Assembly: GCA_003009755.1 (NCBI GenBank)
Contig: PXUB01000001.1
Span: 62,001 to 126,000, forward strand
Length of the DNA stretch: 64,000 nt
Origin: Thermoplasmatales archaeon SW_10_69_26
Lineage (GTDB): Archaea; Thermoplasmatota; SW-10-69-26
Direction of reading: 5' to 3'
Both the position numbers and the translations under genes were made by a program. The notes beneath the pieces were generated by a model, which searched no databases, was not told where the DNA came from, and worked only from the letters and a program-made list of their open reading frames with translations. Position 1 is the first letter of the stretch; each line of letters opens with the position of its first letter. Shown in pieces: positions 1 to 8,550 of this stretch.

Positions 1-743
1 GCCGACAACCCCAGGTCCTGGTCGAGCAGGAACGGCATCGTGGTGAGGACGCCGCCGTAGAGGAGGACGAAGATCCCGAGCGCGGTCGCGTACAGGAGGG
101 CGGATTCGATGCCGCGCAGCGCTCGCAGGGCGCCGGTGATGTAGGACAGCCCGCCGACGGGGTCCTCGATCACCGGCTCCTCGAGGATCTCGAGGGCGAG
201 CAGGCCGACGGGCACGCCGACGAGGTACAGGGCGAAGGGCGCCCGCCAGTCGATCTCGGACAGCAGGCCGCCGACGAGCGGGTAGATGCCGGTCCCGATG
301 GAGAGCACGGCGCCGTTGAGGCCCATGATCGCGTTGCGTTGGCTGCCCTCGAAGGTGTCGCCGATGAGCGTGATCGCGAGCGTGATCAGCCCGGCAGCGG
401 CCGCCCCCTGCACGACGCGCAGCGCGACGACCGTCCACAGGCCCGGGGCCAGCAGGACCGCACCGCCGGCGACCCCGTAGACGACGAGGGACGGGATCAG
501 GACCGGGCGGCGGCCGTAGCGGTCGGCCAGGATGCCCACGACCGGCCCCATGAGGATGCCGGGCAGCGTGAACGCGGACAGGATCAGGCTGGCTTCGGCT
601 TCCGTGATGCCCAGGCTGTTGCGGATGGCCGGCAGAGCCGGGCTGATGAGCGAGACCCCCATGACGCCCATCAGCGTGCTGGCCAGGATGACCTGGACGG
701 TGGGCATGCGGACGGAGCCGAGCGTGCCCTCGTCGTTGGCCAC
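1..743 (-). CDS. MFS transporter, N-terminal part (cut by window edge)
   Basis: A minus-strand frame runs off the left edge, leaving about 247 N-terminal residues of a major facilitator superfamily permease, a membrane carrier driven by ion gradients. Alternating hydrophobic helices are visible, and the loop after the second helix (about residues 70-80) reads GILADRYGRRPVL, the classic MFS motif A. A later stretch (ITLIGDTFEG, then GLNGAVLSIGTGIYP) resembles drug/proton antiporters of the 12- or 14-helix type. The substrate cannot be told from the N-terminal half. The start is GTG at 743 or the in-frame ATG at 707; the ATG lies just before the first helix. The gene is transcribed away from TFS. 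Confidence 0.9.
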   Translation of the reverse strand, partial: MANDEGTLGSVRMPTVQVILASTLMGVMGVSLISPALPAIRNSLGITEAEASLILSAFTLPGILMGPVVGILADRYGRRPVLIPSLVVYGVAGGAVLLAPGLWTVVALRVVQGAAAAGLITLAITLIGDTFEGSQRNAIMGLNGAVLSIGTGIYPLVGGLLSEIDWRAPFALYLVGVPVGLLALEILEEPVIEDPVGGLSYITGALRALRGIESALLYATALGIFVLLYGGVLTTMPFLLDQDLGLS

Positions 744-852
744 GGCGCGGGGACAGCGGAGGTCCGGGAAAGGGGTTGTGCCCGGCCTCGGCAGGCGCGA
801 GCGTCAGCTGCTCTGTCCCACGTTCGCCTATCGTCCCGGCAGACGCGACGAC

Positions 853-1132
853 GCGAGGGAGGTCGGCGACCGAAGGGTCAGCCGAGCTTCGGAGACCGCC
901 CATGTCCACCCGTCTCCGGATCTGCACGCCCTCGGCTATGCCCGCGGTCGGGCGTGCGCTCGGCAGAGCCCCCTCACTCCTCACCGCGAGCCCCATGACG
1001 GCCTGCCTCTGCCAATCGAACCGAGGTAGGATGGCCGCCTCACTGTGAAGACAGGACTGTCACTGCCATCGTGCCCCCAGGAAGCCCGGTCCTATCCGCG
1101 GAGAAGCGAGGGAGGTCGGCGACCGAAGGGTC
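853..1132. repeat. 27-bp direct repeat pair in the MFS-TFS intergenic region
   Basis: An identical 27-bp sequence beginning GCGAGGGAGGTCGGCGACC lies at 853-879 and again at 1106-1132. Each copy holds the small inverted repeat GGTC-ggc-GACC. The surrounding 744-1298 has no frame I believe to be coding; it also has an inverted repeat CGGAGAC...GTCTCCG near 894-922. The function is unknown; the copies could be a regulator site or a remnant of duplication. Confidence 0.55.
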
Positions 1133-1298
1133 GGACCGAGGCAGGACGCCCGCGTCCACCATGGAACCTGAGCTGCCGCTGACAAGGAGCTCGAAGCAGG
1201 CATCCCGGCGGGATGCCGATGCAGAGCGACGCCGTCAGCGTGGCCTGCTCAGGGCAGCCTGCCGACGGGAGACCCTGAGGGAGCCGACCTTCCCCGAG

Positions 1299-1595
1299 CT
1301 AGTACTGCCGCCACTTGTTCCCGCATTCGGCGCAGGTGAGGATGATGGTGGTGGGCTCGTCGGCTGCCCGCGTCTGTTCGGTCCGGTAGTAGGCGTCGCG
1401 CTCGCCGCACTCCTCGCATTCGTACTCGTCGGTCTTGGGGAGGGCGTGCGCGTGCTCGTCCTCGTCGACCATCGTGATCTCCTCGCCTTCCGAGGACTGG
1501 GAGACCTTCTGGCCCTCACCCTCGGTGCCGCAGTCGTCGCAGATGGGGCCCTCGGGTGACGGCTGCATCATGCTCCCGCATTCCGGACAAAGCAT
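1299..1595 (-). CDS. tfs: Transcription factor S (TFS/RpoM, TFIIS-like)
   Basis: Archaeal TFS enters the RNA polymerase secondary channel and stimulates cleavage of backtracked RNA. The 98-residue protein has the family layout: an N-terminal zinc ribbon (CPEC at 3-6, CDDC at 19-22), an acidic linker with a halophile-like run of Asp/Glu, and a C-terminal zinc ribbon with CEEC near 60-63 and CAEC near 88-91. Between the C-terminal pairs is QTRAADEPTT, which contains the catalytic DE hairpin of TFIIS/TFS. The length is slightly below the usual 100-110. The ATG at 1595 faces the hydrolase gene across a short divergent promoter region. There is no sign of decay. Confidence 0.95.
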   Translation of the reverse strand: MLCPECGSMMQPSPEGPICDDCGTEGEGQKVSQSSEGEEITMVDEDEHAHALPKTDEYECEECGERDAYYRTEQTRAADEPTTIILTCAECGNKWRQY

Positions 1596-1659
1596 CGGCC
1601 CCGCGGTAGCAGCCGGTGCGATGTAAGCCTTTTGCCGGGAGAGCTCGTCCGCGAGCCCG

Positions 1660-2511
1660 GTGCTCGTCGAGGCGTTGCGAGGCTCGATCCGCGTCCTCTA
1701 CCACGTGCTCGATGGCCGACCCTTCGAGCACGCGAGGGACACGGCCACGGTGCGCGGGTTCGTCTTCGAGCCGGACGCCGAGGCCGAGCGGACGGTCGCG
1801 TTCGTGCACGGGCTCGGGGACGCCTCGACGACGTGGCTGCGTCAGGTGCGAGGCCTGCGCCAGGATGCGCGGTTGGTGCTGGTGGACCTGCCGCCGTTCG
1901 GGCGCTCCAAGCTGGCGGACGGTTACGCGCTGGGCCCCGACGAGCACGCCCGGCTGTTGGCGCCGATCGTCGCCGAGCACGCCGTGGGTCCGACGACCGT
2001 CGTCGGGCAGAGCATGGGCGGCTGGGTCACGCAGTGGTTGTTGCACGAGCGTCCGGACCTGGCCGACGCGGCGCTTTTGGTGGCCCCGGCCGGCACCCGC
2101 CTGGAGGGCTCCTACGACGCGGTCGGCCTCATGACGCCCCACGATGCGGAGGGCGCGCGGCGCTATCTGGAGGCGGTCTGGCACGAGGTCCCGCTGGCGG
2201 CGCCGGCGGTGCTGGACCACATGTTGGAGCGGATGCACGACCCGGTCGTGCGCGGTTTCCTCGCCGAGACCGAGCACCGCCACACCGTGCCCGAGGAGGC
2301 GCTGGCCGCCATCGACGTGCCGACGTTGGCTCTGTGGGGCAGCGACGACGGGCTGCTGGATGGCCGCACGCCGGCCTACCTCGCCCGGCAGTGGGGCGGG
2401 CCCTTCGAGCGCACCTACCTGGCTCGCGCCGGCCACATGATCCACCAGGAGCGACCCCAGGCGGTCGAGGCCGCGGTCCGCCGCATGATGCGGGTCGCCG
2501 AGCAGGTGTGA
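1660..2511 (+). CDS. Alpha/beta hydrolase
   Basis: A serine hydrolase of the alpha/beta-hydrolase fold, 283 residues. The oxyanion motif FVHGLGD is near residue 49, the nucleophile elbow GQSMGG near 115, the acid in GSDDGLL near 228 and the catalytic histidine in AGHMIHQERP near 260, so the full Ser-Asp-His triad is present. No signal peptide is seen, so it is probably cytosolic. The substrate is unknown; relatives include esterases, lipases, meta-cleavage product hydrolases and haloperoxidase-like enzymes. The GTG start at 1660 lies about 30 nt after an AT-richer TAAGCCTTTT stretch, compatible with a leaderless transcript. PCNA follows after 85 nt in the same direction but has its own TATA-like box. 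Confidence 0.85.
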   Translation: MLVEALRGSIRVLYHVLDGRPFEHARDTATVRGFVFEPDAEAERTVAFVHGLGDASTTWLRQVRGLRQDARLVLVDLPPFGRSKLADGYALGPDEHARLLAPIVAEHAVGPTTVVGQSMGGWVTQWLLHERPDLADAALLVAPAGTRLEGSYDAVGLMTPHDAEGARRYLEAVWHEVPLAAPAVLDHMLERMHDPVVRGFLAETEHRHTVPEEALAAIDVPTLALWGSDDGLLDGRTPAYLARQWGGPFERTYLARAGHMIHQERPQAVEAAVRRMMRVAEQV

Positions 2512-2558
2512 GAGCCCTGTCAGCCTGCCGGCGTTCCAGGTGCAACGCGGCCCCTTCC

Positions 2559-2568
2559 TTTTTCAAGG
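2559..2568 (+). promoter_or_regulatory. TATA-like box of the PCNA gene
   Basis: The only AT-rich stretch before the PCNA start, TTTTTCAAGG, sits about 30 nt upstream of ATG 2597. This spacing fits an archaeal TATA box with a very short leader, and the same layout is seen before several genes in the window. It also argues against the in-frame upstream codon at 2540 as start. Confidence 0.45.
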
Positions 2569-2596
2569 GAAGCTTCGATGGGTCTCGCGAACAGCC

Positions 2597-3334
2597 ATGT
2601 CCTTCAGGGCGGTATGCAAGGCCGACGTGGTCAAGTCGGTGATCGACAGCCTGTCCACACTCGTGGATGAGGCCAAGTTCCAGGTGGCGCCCGAAGGTCT
2701 CGAGGTCCTCGCTGTGGACGCGGCGCACGTCGCGATGATCGACCTCAGCCTCTCGAAGGCCGCGTTCAAGAACTTCGAGGCCGACGAGATGGAGCTGGGG
2801 ATCGACATCGACAAGCTCTCCGACGCGGTCCGGCTGGCCGGCGCCGACGACGAGGTCGAGATCGTGCTCGAGGACGAGGGCCTGCTGCGGCTCGAGATCG
2901 GGAACCTGACCCGCCGCATGAGCCTCGTCGACACCAGCGGCATGACGGACCCCAAGATCCCCGACCTCGAGCTGCCCGCGATGATCAAGATGCCCGGCGC
3001 CGAGCTCGATCGCGGCATCAAGGCGGCCGAGGGCATCAGCGACCACGTGGCCCTGCACGCCACCGCCGGCGGCTTCGAGCTCTCCGCCGAGGGGGACATG
3101 GACTCCGTGAACCTGAACCTCGAGAAGGACACCCTCCTGGAGCACCGCGCCAGCGAGGAGGTTCGCTCCCTGTTCTCGCTGGATTACTTCTCGAACATGG
3201 TCAAGGTCGCCAAGGACGCGGGCACGGTGCAGCTCCGCCTCGGCAACGACTACCCGGTCCGGCTGGGCTTCGAGTTCGCCGACGGCGAAGGCGAGGTCAC
3301 CTACCTGCTTGCCCCGCGCATCGAGAGCGCCTAG
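2597..3334 (+). CDS. pcn: DNA polymerase sliding clamp PCNA
   Basis: PCNA forms a ring that tethers the replicative polymerases, FEN1, ligase and RFC to DNA. The 245-residue product matches the normal archaeal length (about 245-250). It opens with FRAVCKADVVKSVIDSL, has the interdomain region with KIPDLELPAMIKMP near 130-145, and ends in YLLAPRIES, the canonical conserved C-terminus. The surface is very acidic, as in haloarchaeal clamps. The frame is open to 2540, but family alignment and the TATA-like box favour ATG 2597. A single copy is seen in this window. Confidence 0.96.
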   Translation: MSFRAVCKADVVKSVIDSLSTLVDEAKFQVAPEGLEVLAVDAAHVAMIDLSLSKAAFKNFEADEMELGIDIDKLSDAVRLAGADDEVEIVLEDEGLLRLEIGNLTRRMSLVDTSGMTDPKIPDLELPAMIKMPGAELDRGIKAAEGISDHVALHATAGGFELSAEGDMDSVNLNLEKDTLLEHRASEEVRSLFSLDYFSNMVKVAKDAGTVQLRLGNDYPVRLGFEFADGEGEVTYLLAPRIESA

Positions 3335-3415
3335 ACCGCCGGACTCACCGGGCCTACCATCTCGCGGCCCTCTGAGCGTGTCGAGATCGAGGAGGCCGAA
3401 GCAGGAAACTCCCTG

Positions 3416-3530
3416 CGGGTTGTCGATGGACACTGCCCGAAGCAGAGATTCGGGCGTGCCTGCGATCGCCCGGACGGGCGAGATCTCACAGGCCGACGAC
3501 GGCCGAGCACCGGTCGGCAACGCAGACCGG
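3416..3530 (+). ncRNA. Candidate structured RNA element, copy A
   Basis: Between PCNA and the ceramidase gene lies about 115 nt whose reverse complement recurs at 16605-16718. It holds CCCGAA...TTCGGG, a longer GATCGCCCG...CGGGCGAGATC hairpin and GGCCGacgaCGGCC. Between copies the first stem changes on both sides (CCCGAA/TTCGGG becomes CCCGGAT/ATCCGG), suggesting preserved pairing. It could instead be a dispersed DNA repeat or a remnant of a coding repeat. No known RNA family is recognised. Confidence 0.4.
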
Positions 3531-3596
3531 CCCCGACGACTCGTGAGGCCGGAAGGCTCTTGAGGAAGCCGTCGCCTCTCCGTGTGAGGCTGTTCC

Positions 3597-5618
3597 ATGG
3601 TGAGGCGAGCTGCCGTCATCCTCTGCGCGCTGCTGACGATCGTTCCCTCGTTTGCCACCGTCCCTGGGAGTGCCCAGGCCGTCGAGGACCCGCCGGTCGG
3701 CGACGTCTTCGAGGCCGGTGCGGGCGAGGCCGAGATCACGCCCCCGATCGGGACGTCGATGTGGGGGTACACGGCTCGCGAGGGTCTGGTCTCCATCGGG
3801 GGCGACCTCTCCGAAAGCGAGTACCCGCGCTTCGTCGACCAGCGCGACGACGGCGCCGATCTCGACCTGTACGGGAAGACGTTCCTGAAGAGCGAGGGCG
3901 TGCACTCGCGCCTGTACAGCAAGGCGCACGTCTTCGACGACGGGGACACCCAGCTGGCGACCGCGTTCGTCGACCTCGGCGGCGTGCCCGGCGAGCTGCA
4001 CCAGGCCGTCGCCGACCGGCTGGCCGATCGAGGCATCCCCATCGATCGCTCCGAGCTTTTGATCAGCGCCTCGCACACCCACGGCGGACCCGGCGAGATC
4101 TTCCCCTACCAGGGGTACGCGCTGCTGGGGGGCGGCGAGCTCGATCCGCGCGTCTTCGGGCTCGTGGCCGACCAGATCACCGCCTCGGTCGTCGAGGCCT
4201 GGGAGGACAAGCAGCCCGCCGAGATCGCCGTCGGGCAGGTCGAGCTCGAGGACGCTACCACGAACCGCGCAGAGGCGGCCCACACCGAGGTCCACGACGA
4301 TCACGCCGGCGAGCCCCACGTCGACGAGACGGCGCGTGTGATCCGCGTGGACGCCAAGAGCGGCGAGCCGATCGGGATCGTCACCCAGTTCGCCGCCCAC
4401 GGGACCGTGGTCGGGGCCGACGACCTGTTCTTCACCGCCGACAACCAGGGCGTGGCCTACCGGCTGATCGAGCGCGGCGTGGCTGCACTCTCGCCGAGCG
4501 TGGACTCGACCGACGACGTGGTCGTCAGCTACCTCAACGGAGCCGAGGGCGACATCAGTCCCAACGGGAACGGCGACACGTTCTTCGCGCAGGTCGAGGA
4601 CGCCGGGCAGCGCCAGGCGGGCCCGATCCTGCAGGAGTGGCTGAGCCTCGACGGCGAGCTGACGAGCGACGTGGACCTCGACACGAGATCCACGTTCACC
4701 TGCTTTTGCGGGCAACAGGTCGACTACCGGGACGGCAGCGAGCGGTTGAGCCCGATCCCGATCCTCGGCGCCGGCGGCACCACGCCCGATCCGGTCCACG
4801 TCCCCGGGCACGGCAACAAGACGCCGCTGCTCGGCGGGCCGGGCCTGGTGCCCAACCTCGTGCGCCTGCAGGTGGTCGAGGTCTCGGCCGGCGAGGAAGA
4901 CCACCTGTTCGCCACGATGCCGGGCGAGCCCACGATGGCCGCCGGGCTCGCCATCGAGGAGGCCATCGCCAACCTCGACTCGGCCAGCGACGTCGACACG
5001 GTGGACGTCGTCGGCCTCGCCAACGACTACGTGTCGTACATGACGCGCGTGCCGGAGTACGAGGTCCAGGCCTACGAGGGCACGTTCACGCTGTACGGGC
5101 GGATGACGAACCCGATGTTCCGCCACACGCTCGTCGACGTGGCCGACAAGCTGTTGCGCGACGAGCCGGTGGACCCGGGATACGCGGGCCTCGTCGAGCA
5201 CCCGAACCTGCCCCTGACGTCCGTCGACCCGCTGTGTGAGCAGGCGGCCGACTCGCAGTGCGTGCCCACGGGTCAACCGCCGGCCCGAGTGCTGGCCCAG
5301 CCGGCCGACACCGCCACCGCGGGCGAGGTCGTCGAGTTTGCCTGGCTGGGCGGTCGGCCCGGCGTCGACCATCCGCTCGGCGAGCCGATGGTCGAGGTCG
5401 TCGACGACGAGGGCAACGTGCTCGTCGACGACGAGGGCTTCACGCTGCGTGTCTTCTACGACAAGGTCGAGGACGAGCACCGCTGGCGCGTCGAGTGGCC
5501 CGTCGACGAGACCACGCCCGAGGACACCTACACGATCCGGGTGGACGGCCAGTACGTCGACACGCCCGGCCACGTGGCCGCGTACAGCCACACCAGCCAG
5601 CCGGTCACCGTCTCGTAG
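3597..5618 (+). CDS. Secreted neutral/alkaline ceramidase family hydrolase
   Basis: A 673-residue exported enzyme of the neutral ceramidase family, zinc amidases that split N-acyl sphingoid lipids. After a signal peptide (VRRAAVILCALLTIVPSFA) come GAGEAEITPPIGTSMWGY (family start near 42), ISASHTHGGPGEIFPYQGY near 157 with zinc histidines, FAAHGTVVG near 260, YLNGAEGDISPNGNGD near 312, and LANDYVSYMTRVPEYEVQAYEG near 488, corresponding to the conserved ANxYxxYxTTxEEYxxQxYEG block. An Ig-like C-terminal domain follows. Archaea lack sphingolipids, so the true substrate may be environmental lipids or another N-acyl amide. The gene is followed with almost no gap by a secreted PHP hydrolase, implying co-expression. 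Confidence 0.9.
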   Translation: MVRRAAVILCALLTIVPSFATVPGSAQAVEDPPVGDVFEAGAGEAEITPPIGTSMWGYTAREGLVSIGGDLSESEYPRFVDQRDDGADLDLYGKTFLKSEGVHSRLYSKAHVFDDGDTQLATAFVDLGGVPGELHQAVADRLADRGIPIDRSELLISASHTHGGPGEIFPYQGYALLGGGELDPRVFGLVADQITASVVEAWEDKQPAEIAVGQVELEDATTNRAEAAHTEVHDDHAGEPHVDETARVIRVDAKSGEPIGIVTQFAAHGTVVGADDLFFTADNQGVAYRLIERGVAALSPSVDSTDDVVVSYLNGAEGDISPNGNGDTFFAQVEDAGQRQAGPILQEWLSLDGELTSDVDLDTRSTFTCFCGQQVDYRDGSERLSPIPILGAGGTTPDPVHVPGHGNKTPLLGGPGLVPNLVRLQVVEVSAGEEDHLFATMPGEPTMAAGLAIEEAIANLDSASDVDTVDVVGLANDYVSYMTRVPEYEVQAYEGTFTLYGRMTNPMFRHTLVDVADKLLRDEPVDPGYAGLVEHPNLPLTSVDPLCEQAADSQCVPTGQPPARVLAQPADTATAGEVVEFAWLGGRPGVDHPLGEPMVEVVDDEGNVLVDDEGFTLRVFYDKVEDEHRWRVEWPVDETTPEDTYTIRVDGQYVDTPGHVAAYSHTSQPVTVS

Positions 5619-5627
5619 GTGGAGCCC

Positions 5628-6788
5628 GTGCGCGAGACGCTGCTCGCCGTCCTCGTCGCCTCGCTCGTGGTCGTCTCGGCCACGCCCGCGGCCAGCCTAC
5701 CGACCGACGGGGCCGACGATCGGACCTGGCTGGCCGGCGACTGGCACGTGCACACCAACGCCAGCCACGACGCCTGCGCAGCCCACAACGTGCCGCGTCT
5801 GCTGTCGGACCCCAGCGACGGGTGCGGGGACGGCCCGCACACCCTCTCGGCCGACGGCGCCACCCGCATGCGCCAGGCCGAGGCCCGCGGGTTGGACTAC
5901 CTGAGGATCACCGACCACAACACACTGGGCGGCCCCCTCCACGCGCAGGCCAACTACGAGGGCCCGGTCACGCTCGTGCCGGGCTACGAGCACTCGCTGC
6001 CGGACGCCCACGCCGGCGTCTCGTCGCTGAACCTCCTCGACCGCGGCATCTTCGAGGACCCCAGCGAGGCGAGCGCGATCGACCCCTGGATCGACGCGGT
6101 GCAAGGCGAGCCCGGCGGCCACGTCACCGCCAACCACCCGTTCAGCGGTGGATCCAGCGCCTGGACCGAGGGCCACAGCGATCCGGCCGCGTGGGACGCG
6201 ATCGAGATCTGGAACATCCACTGGCTGTGGCGCGACGAGGTCACCAACGGCTTCACCGACGCCAGCAACAACGAAGAGACGCTGGACTTCTGGACCCATC
6301 TCTTGAACCAGGGCCACGAGCTGCCGATCGTGGGCGCCTCGGACAACCACTGGCTAGCCACGACCGCCGTCCAGGGACCCGGCCAACCGACGACCTGGGT
6401 CAAGGCCACCGAGGACACCCCAACCGCGATCCTCGAGGCCGCCCGCGAGGGCCGCACGTACGTCACGTGGGACCCCGTCGGGCCGCGGGTCGCGCTCACC
6501 GCCGAGGGCCCCTCGGGCGAGGCGATCGTCGGCGACCACGTCCCGACCGGTGAGGAGATTACCTTCCGCGCCGAGGTGACGGCCGGCGCCGGCGAGCGCA
6601 TCCGCTTCGTCTCCTGCAACGGCCTCGAGCACGAGAGCCCGCCTGGGGCTCCCGTCGCCGAGGTCACGCTCACATTCGCGGAGGATTGCTGGATGCGCGT
6701 GGATCTCGTGACGGTGGACGATCTCGGCGGCAGCGGGCCCGACGACCTCGTCTATCGGGCGATCACGAGCCCGGTGTACGTGGGGTAG
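5628..6788 (+). CDS. Secreted PHP-domain phosphoesterase, CehA/McbA-like
   Basis: A metal-dependent hydrolase of the PHP superfamily with an export signal (VRETLLAVLVASLVVVSATPAA). DWHVHTN near residue 42 and ITDHN near 93 are the first two metal motifs; further histidines are in GYEHSLPDAHAG, TANHPFSGG and SDNHWLA near 240. This pattern is that of the CehA/McbA-like branch, which includes carbaryl hydrolase and phosphodiester/phosphomonoester hydrolases. The C-terminal quarter is a small beta domain. The start GTG 5628 is preferred over GTG 5619 because GGTGGA precedes it at Shine-Dalgarno distance. The preceding ceramidase stops at 5618, so the two form an operon and may act together on extracellular lipid or phosphate compounds (inference). 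Confidence 0.82.
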   Translation: MRETLLAVLVASLVVVSATPAASLPTDGADDRTWLAGDWHVHTNASHDACAAHNVPRLLSDPSDGCGDGPHTLSADGATRMRQAEARGLDYLRITDHNTLGGPLHAQANYEGPVTLVPGYEHSLPDAHAGVSSLNLLDRGIFEDPSEASAIDPWIDAVQGEPGGHVTANHPFSGGSSAWTEGHSDPAAWDAIEIWNIHWLWRDEVTNGFTDASNNEETLDFWTHLLNQGHELPIVGASDNHWLATTAVQGPGQPTTWVKATEDTPTAILEAAREGRTYVTWDPVGPRVALTAEGPSGEAIVGDHVPTGEEITFRAEVTAGAGERIRFVSCNGLEHESPPGAPVAEVTLTFAEDCWMRVDLVTVDDLGGSGPDDLVYRAITSPVYVG

Positions 6789-6922
6789 GCGAGCGCGGTT
6801 GCCGACGAACCGGGTGGACGAGGTCGAGCACAAGCCGGCTCGGTCACCGCCGGGCAGAGCAAGAACAAAAAGGAGAGGGGCCGGCGGGGGTGCCGCTGCG
6901 GAGCCAGGTACCTCAGCGCCGC

Positions 6923-8053
6923 TCAGCCGCGGCGCACGCGAAGCGCCCCGACAGCGCCCACGCTACCGAGGGCCGCCATCGCGACCAGCGCCGGACTACC
7001 GAAGAACGGGATCGCCGTCACCTCAGCCGTCGGACAGTCCTCGGCCTCGCCGGCCTCGTTGGCCGCCGTGACCTCGTACGTGTACGTGGTCTCGGCCTCC
7101 GTCTCCGTGTCCGTGTAGCTGGTGGCGTTGACCTCGGCCACGTGCTGCATGTCGCCGTCCTCGGTGGCGCGGTAGACGTGGTAGCTGTCCGCGTCCGCGG
7201 AGGCGTTCCACGCGAGGGTCACGTCCTCGTTGCCGTGGGCTTGGGCGCGGAGGTTCTCCGGGCAGGCGGGAGTGTCGTCTTCCTGCTCCTCGACGAAGAC
7301 GGTCGCGTGGTCACAGGGGTAGCCGTAGTTGCGCGGTCCTTCGTTGAGCTGGGTCACGAAGTAGTGGTAGCCCTGGCCTTCCTCGACGGTTGTGTCGCGG
7401 TAGGAGGAGGCGTTCGGGTCCGGCCGCGCGATCTCCTGGAAGTCGCGCGTGCCCTCGGGGGCGCGCTCGACGATGTGCGTGTACTGGTGCTCGTCCTCGG
7501 AAGGCTCGCCGCTCCACTCGACGACGACGGTGCCGTTGTCCACGTGGGCCTCGACGGTGGACGGCGCCCGGCAGGCGTGCGGGTCGTCGCCCGGCAGCCA
7601 CCACTGGAAGTCCTCGCAGTGACTGTAGTCGACCTCGTGGATCTCGGTGCGGTGGTCCCCTTCCATGTAGGCTCGGAACCACTGCTCGCTCTCGCTGCCC
7701 GAGTGGTGGTGCCACTCGAAGGGCCCGGCCTCGAAGTCGTAGGTCCCGTTCTCGTTCTGGGTCCCGTTGACCTCGGTGAGCGTCATCCCGTGGATGTCAC
7801 GTCCGCCGGTGTCGTGGGTAATCCGGATGGTCGCATTCTCGTGGCTCATCCCGTGACCCTTCACCCAGAACTCGCATTGGAGATCGTCGGTGGGTGGCCC
7901 GTCCTCGCTGTCGTGGAACGTCACCTCCCCGTGTTCGTCGCTGGCGTGGGCGGCCCCGGTGTCGGCGATCGCGACCAGGCCTGCCAGGGCGGCGAGCGCG
8001 ATCAGGGTGAAGCCGGTGCCGCGGCGCAGCGTGCCGTTGTTTCGAGCGTTCAT
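6923..8053 (-). CDS. Exported surface protein with fibronectin type III domains
   Basis: 376 residues. The N-terminus is a signal peptide (positive NNGTLRRGTG, hydrophobic to about residue 30, AHA cleavage region). At least two FnIII-like repeats follow: about 155-250 (YTHIVERAPEGTRDF, then SSYRDTTVEEGQGYHYFV) and 265-345 (VTLAWNASADADSYHVYR, then YEVTAANEAGEAEDC). The C-terminus is a hydrophobic helix ending in LRVRRG, a tripartite anchor of the type used by archaeal surface proteins. The start is ATG 8053; a TATA-like CTTATCC stands about 40 nt upstream and GGTGAAA just before the ATG. The ligand is unknown. Many Asn-X-Ser/Thr sequons suggest glycosylation. Confidence 0.82.
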   Translation of the reverse strand: MNARNNGTLRRGTGFTLIALAALAGLVAIADTGAAHASDEHGEVTFHDSEDGPPTDDLQCEFWVKGHGMSHENATIRITHDTGGRDIHGMTLTEVNGTQNENGTYDFEAGPFEWHHHSGSESEQWFRAYMEGDHRTEIHEVDYSHCEDFQWWLPGDDPHACRAPSTVEAHVDNGTVVVEWSGEPSEDEHQYTHIVERAPEGTRDFQEIARPDPNASSYRDTTVEEGQGYHYFVTQLNEGPRNYGYPCDHATVFVEEQEDDTPACPENLRAQAHGNEDVTLAWNASADADSYHVYRATEDGDMQHVAEVNATSYTDTETEAETTYTYEVTAANEAGEAEDCPTAEVTAIPFFGSPALVAMAALGSVGAVGALRVRRG

Positions 8054-8239
8054 CGTTTTCACCTGCACTTGAATCGTCCTTCGGCAGGTGGGATAAGGGA
8101 GCTGAGGGACACGACTCGGTGGGGCTTGCACGATGTTGAGAAGAAGGGGAAGATGGGACCCGGAGACGCCCTCAGGTGGGTGACCGTCATCGGACGGCCG
8201 GATCAAGCAGCCCAGAGAGAGGAGGGCTGGTTAAGGTGG

Positions 8240-8395
8240 TCAGTTCCACAGAGATGCGACGTCGACGTGGAGATTCCGGTCGTCTCCGTCCACGACGGCG
8301 TCGTTCGTGTAGCGGATCTCGAGGTTGTGATCTCCGCCAGATAGATCCACGGGCGTGGTGTAGGTTTGCCAGGTGTCGGTGAAGTGCTCAGCGCG
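8240..8395 (-). pseudogene. Remnant of a carbohydrate-binding-type exported protein (C-terminus only)
   Basis: On the minus strand a short frame ends properly at 8240 and encodes HFTDTWQTYTTPVDLSGGDH followed by LEIRYTND, GDDRNLHVDVASLWN and stop. This jelly-roll pattern (FTND...DRNLYVD) is typical of calcium-dependent carbohydrate-binding modules. Upstream of about 8395 the frame loses similarity and no start is seen. The 5' break falls at the 39-bp sequence that also occurs at 10926-10964, so a recombination event probably truncated the gene. The family is named from memory of the motif only. Confidence 0.55.
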
Positions 8396-8428
8396 GACCG
8401 GGACGAGCGGGTGGATCCGTCGATCCCG
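8390..8428. repeat. 39-bp dispersed repeat, copy 1
   Basis: Thirty-nine bases starting AGCGCGGACCGGGACGAGCG match 10926-10964 with one mismatch, in the same orientation and 2536 bp apart. The first copy marks the broken end of a carbohydrate-binding fragment, the second lies in the debris next to a decayed vapC. It may be the footprint of a recombination or duplication. Confidence 0.6.
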
Positions 8429-8504
8429 ACCCCGGAGGGGAGCCGGTTGGCCGGGACGGCGGGGTTGCCGTCGACGACCAGAACCGAGGCCAGTGGTTCG
8501 AGAA

Positions 8505-8548
8505 GGTTTAACACCTCGCGGCTGCCTGCGGCGCTCGGAGGCGGGAGG
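8505..8548 (+). promoter_or_regulatory. Promoter and Shine-Dalgarno of the first NosD-like gene
   Basis: AGAAGGTTTAACAC (TATA-like GGTTTAAC, 8505-8512) is followed by a leader and GGAGGCGGGAGG directly before ATG 8551. About 95 bp here, from GACGACCAGAACCGAGG to the ATG, are nearly the same as upstream of the paralogue at 15095, so promoter and gene start were duplicated together. Confidence 0.6.
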
Positions 8549-8550
8549 CC

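Noticed and set aside
744..1298. Possible RNase P or SRP RNA in the gene-free stretch before TFS
   Set aside because: No conserved core motifs of either RNA were found on either strand.
2540..2596. Upstream extension of the PCNA frame
   Set aside because: The added 19 residues have no family similarity and contain the TATA-like box.
6686..8344. Long plus-strand open frame opposite the FnIII gene
   Set aside because: It is a shadow of the antisense gene: Val/Leu/Gly-rich without motifs, while the minus strand has signal peptide, FnIII repeats and anchor.
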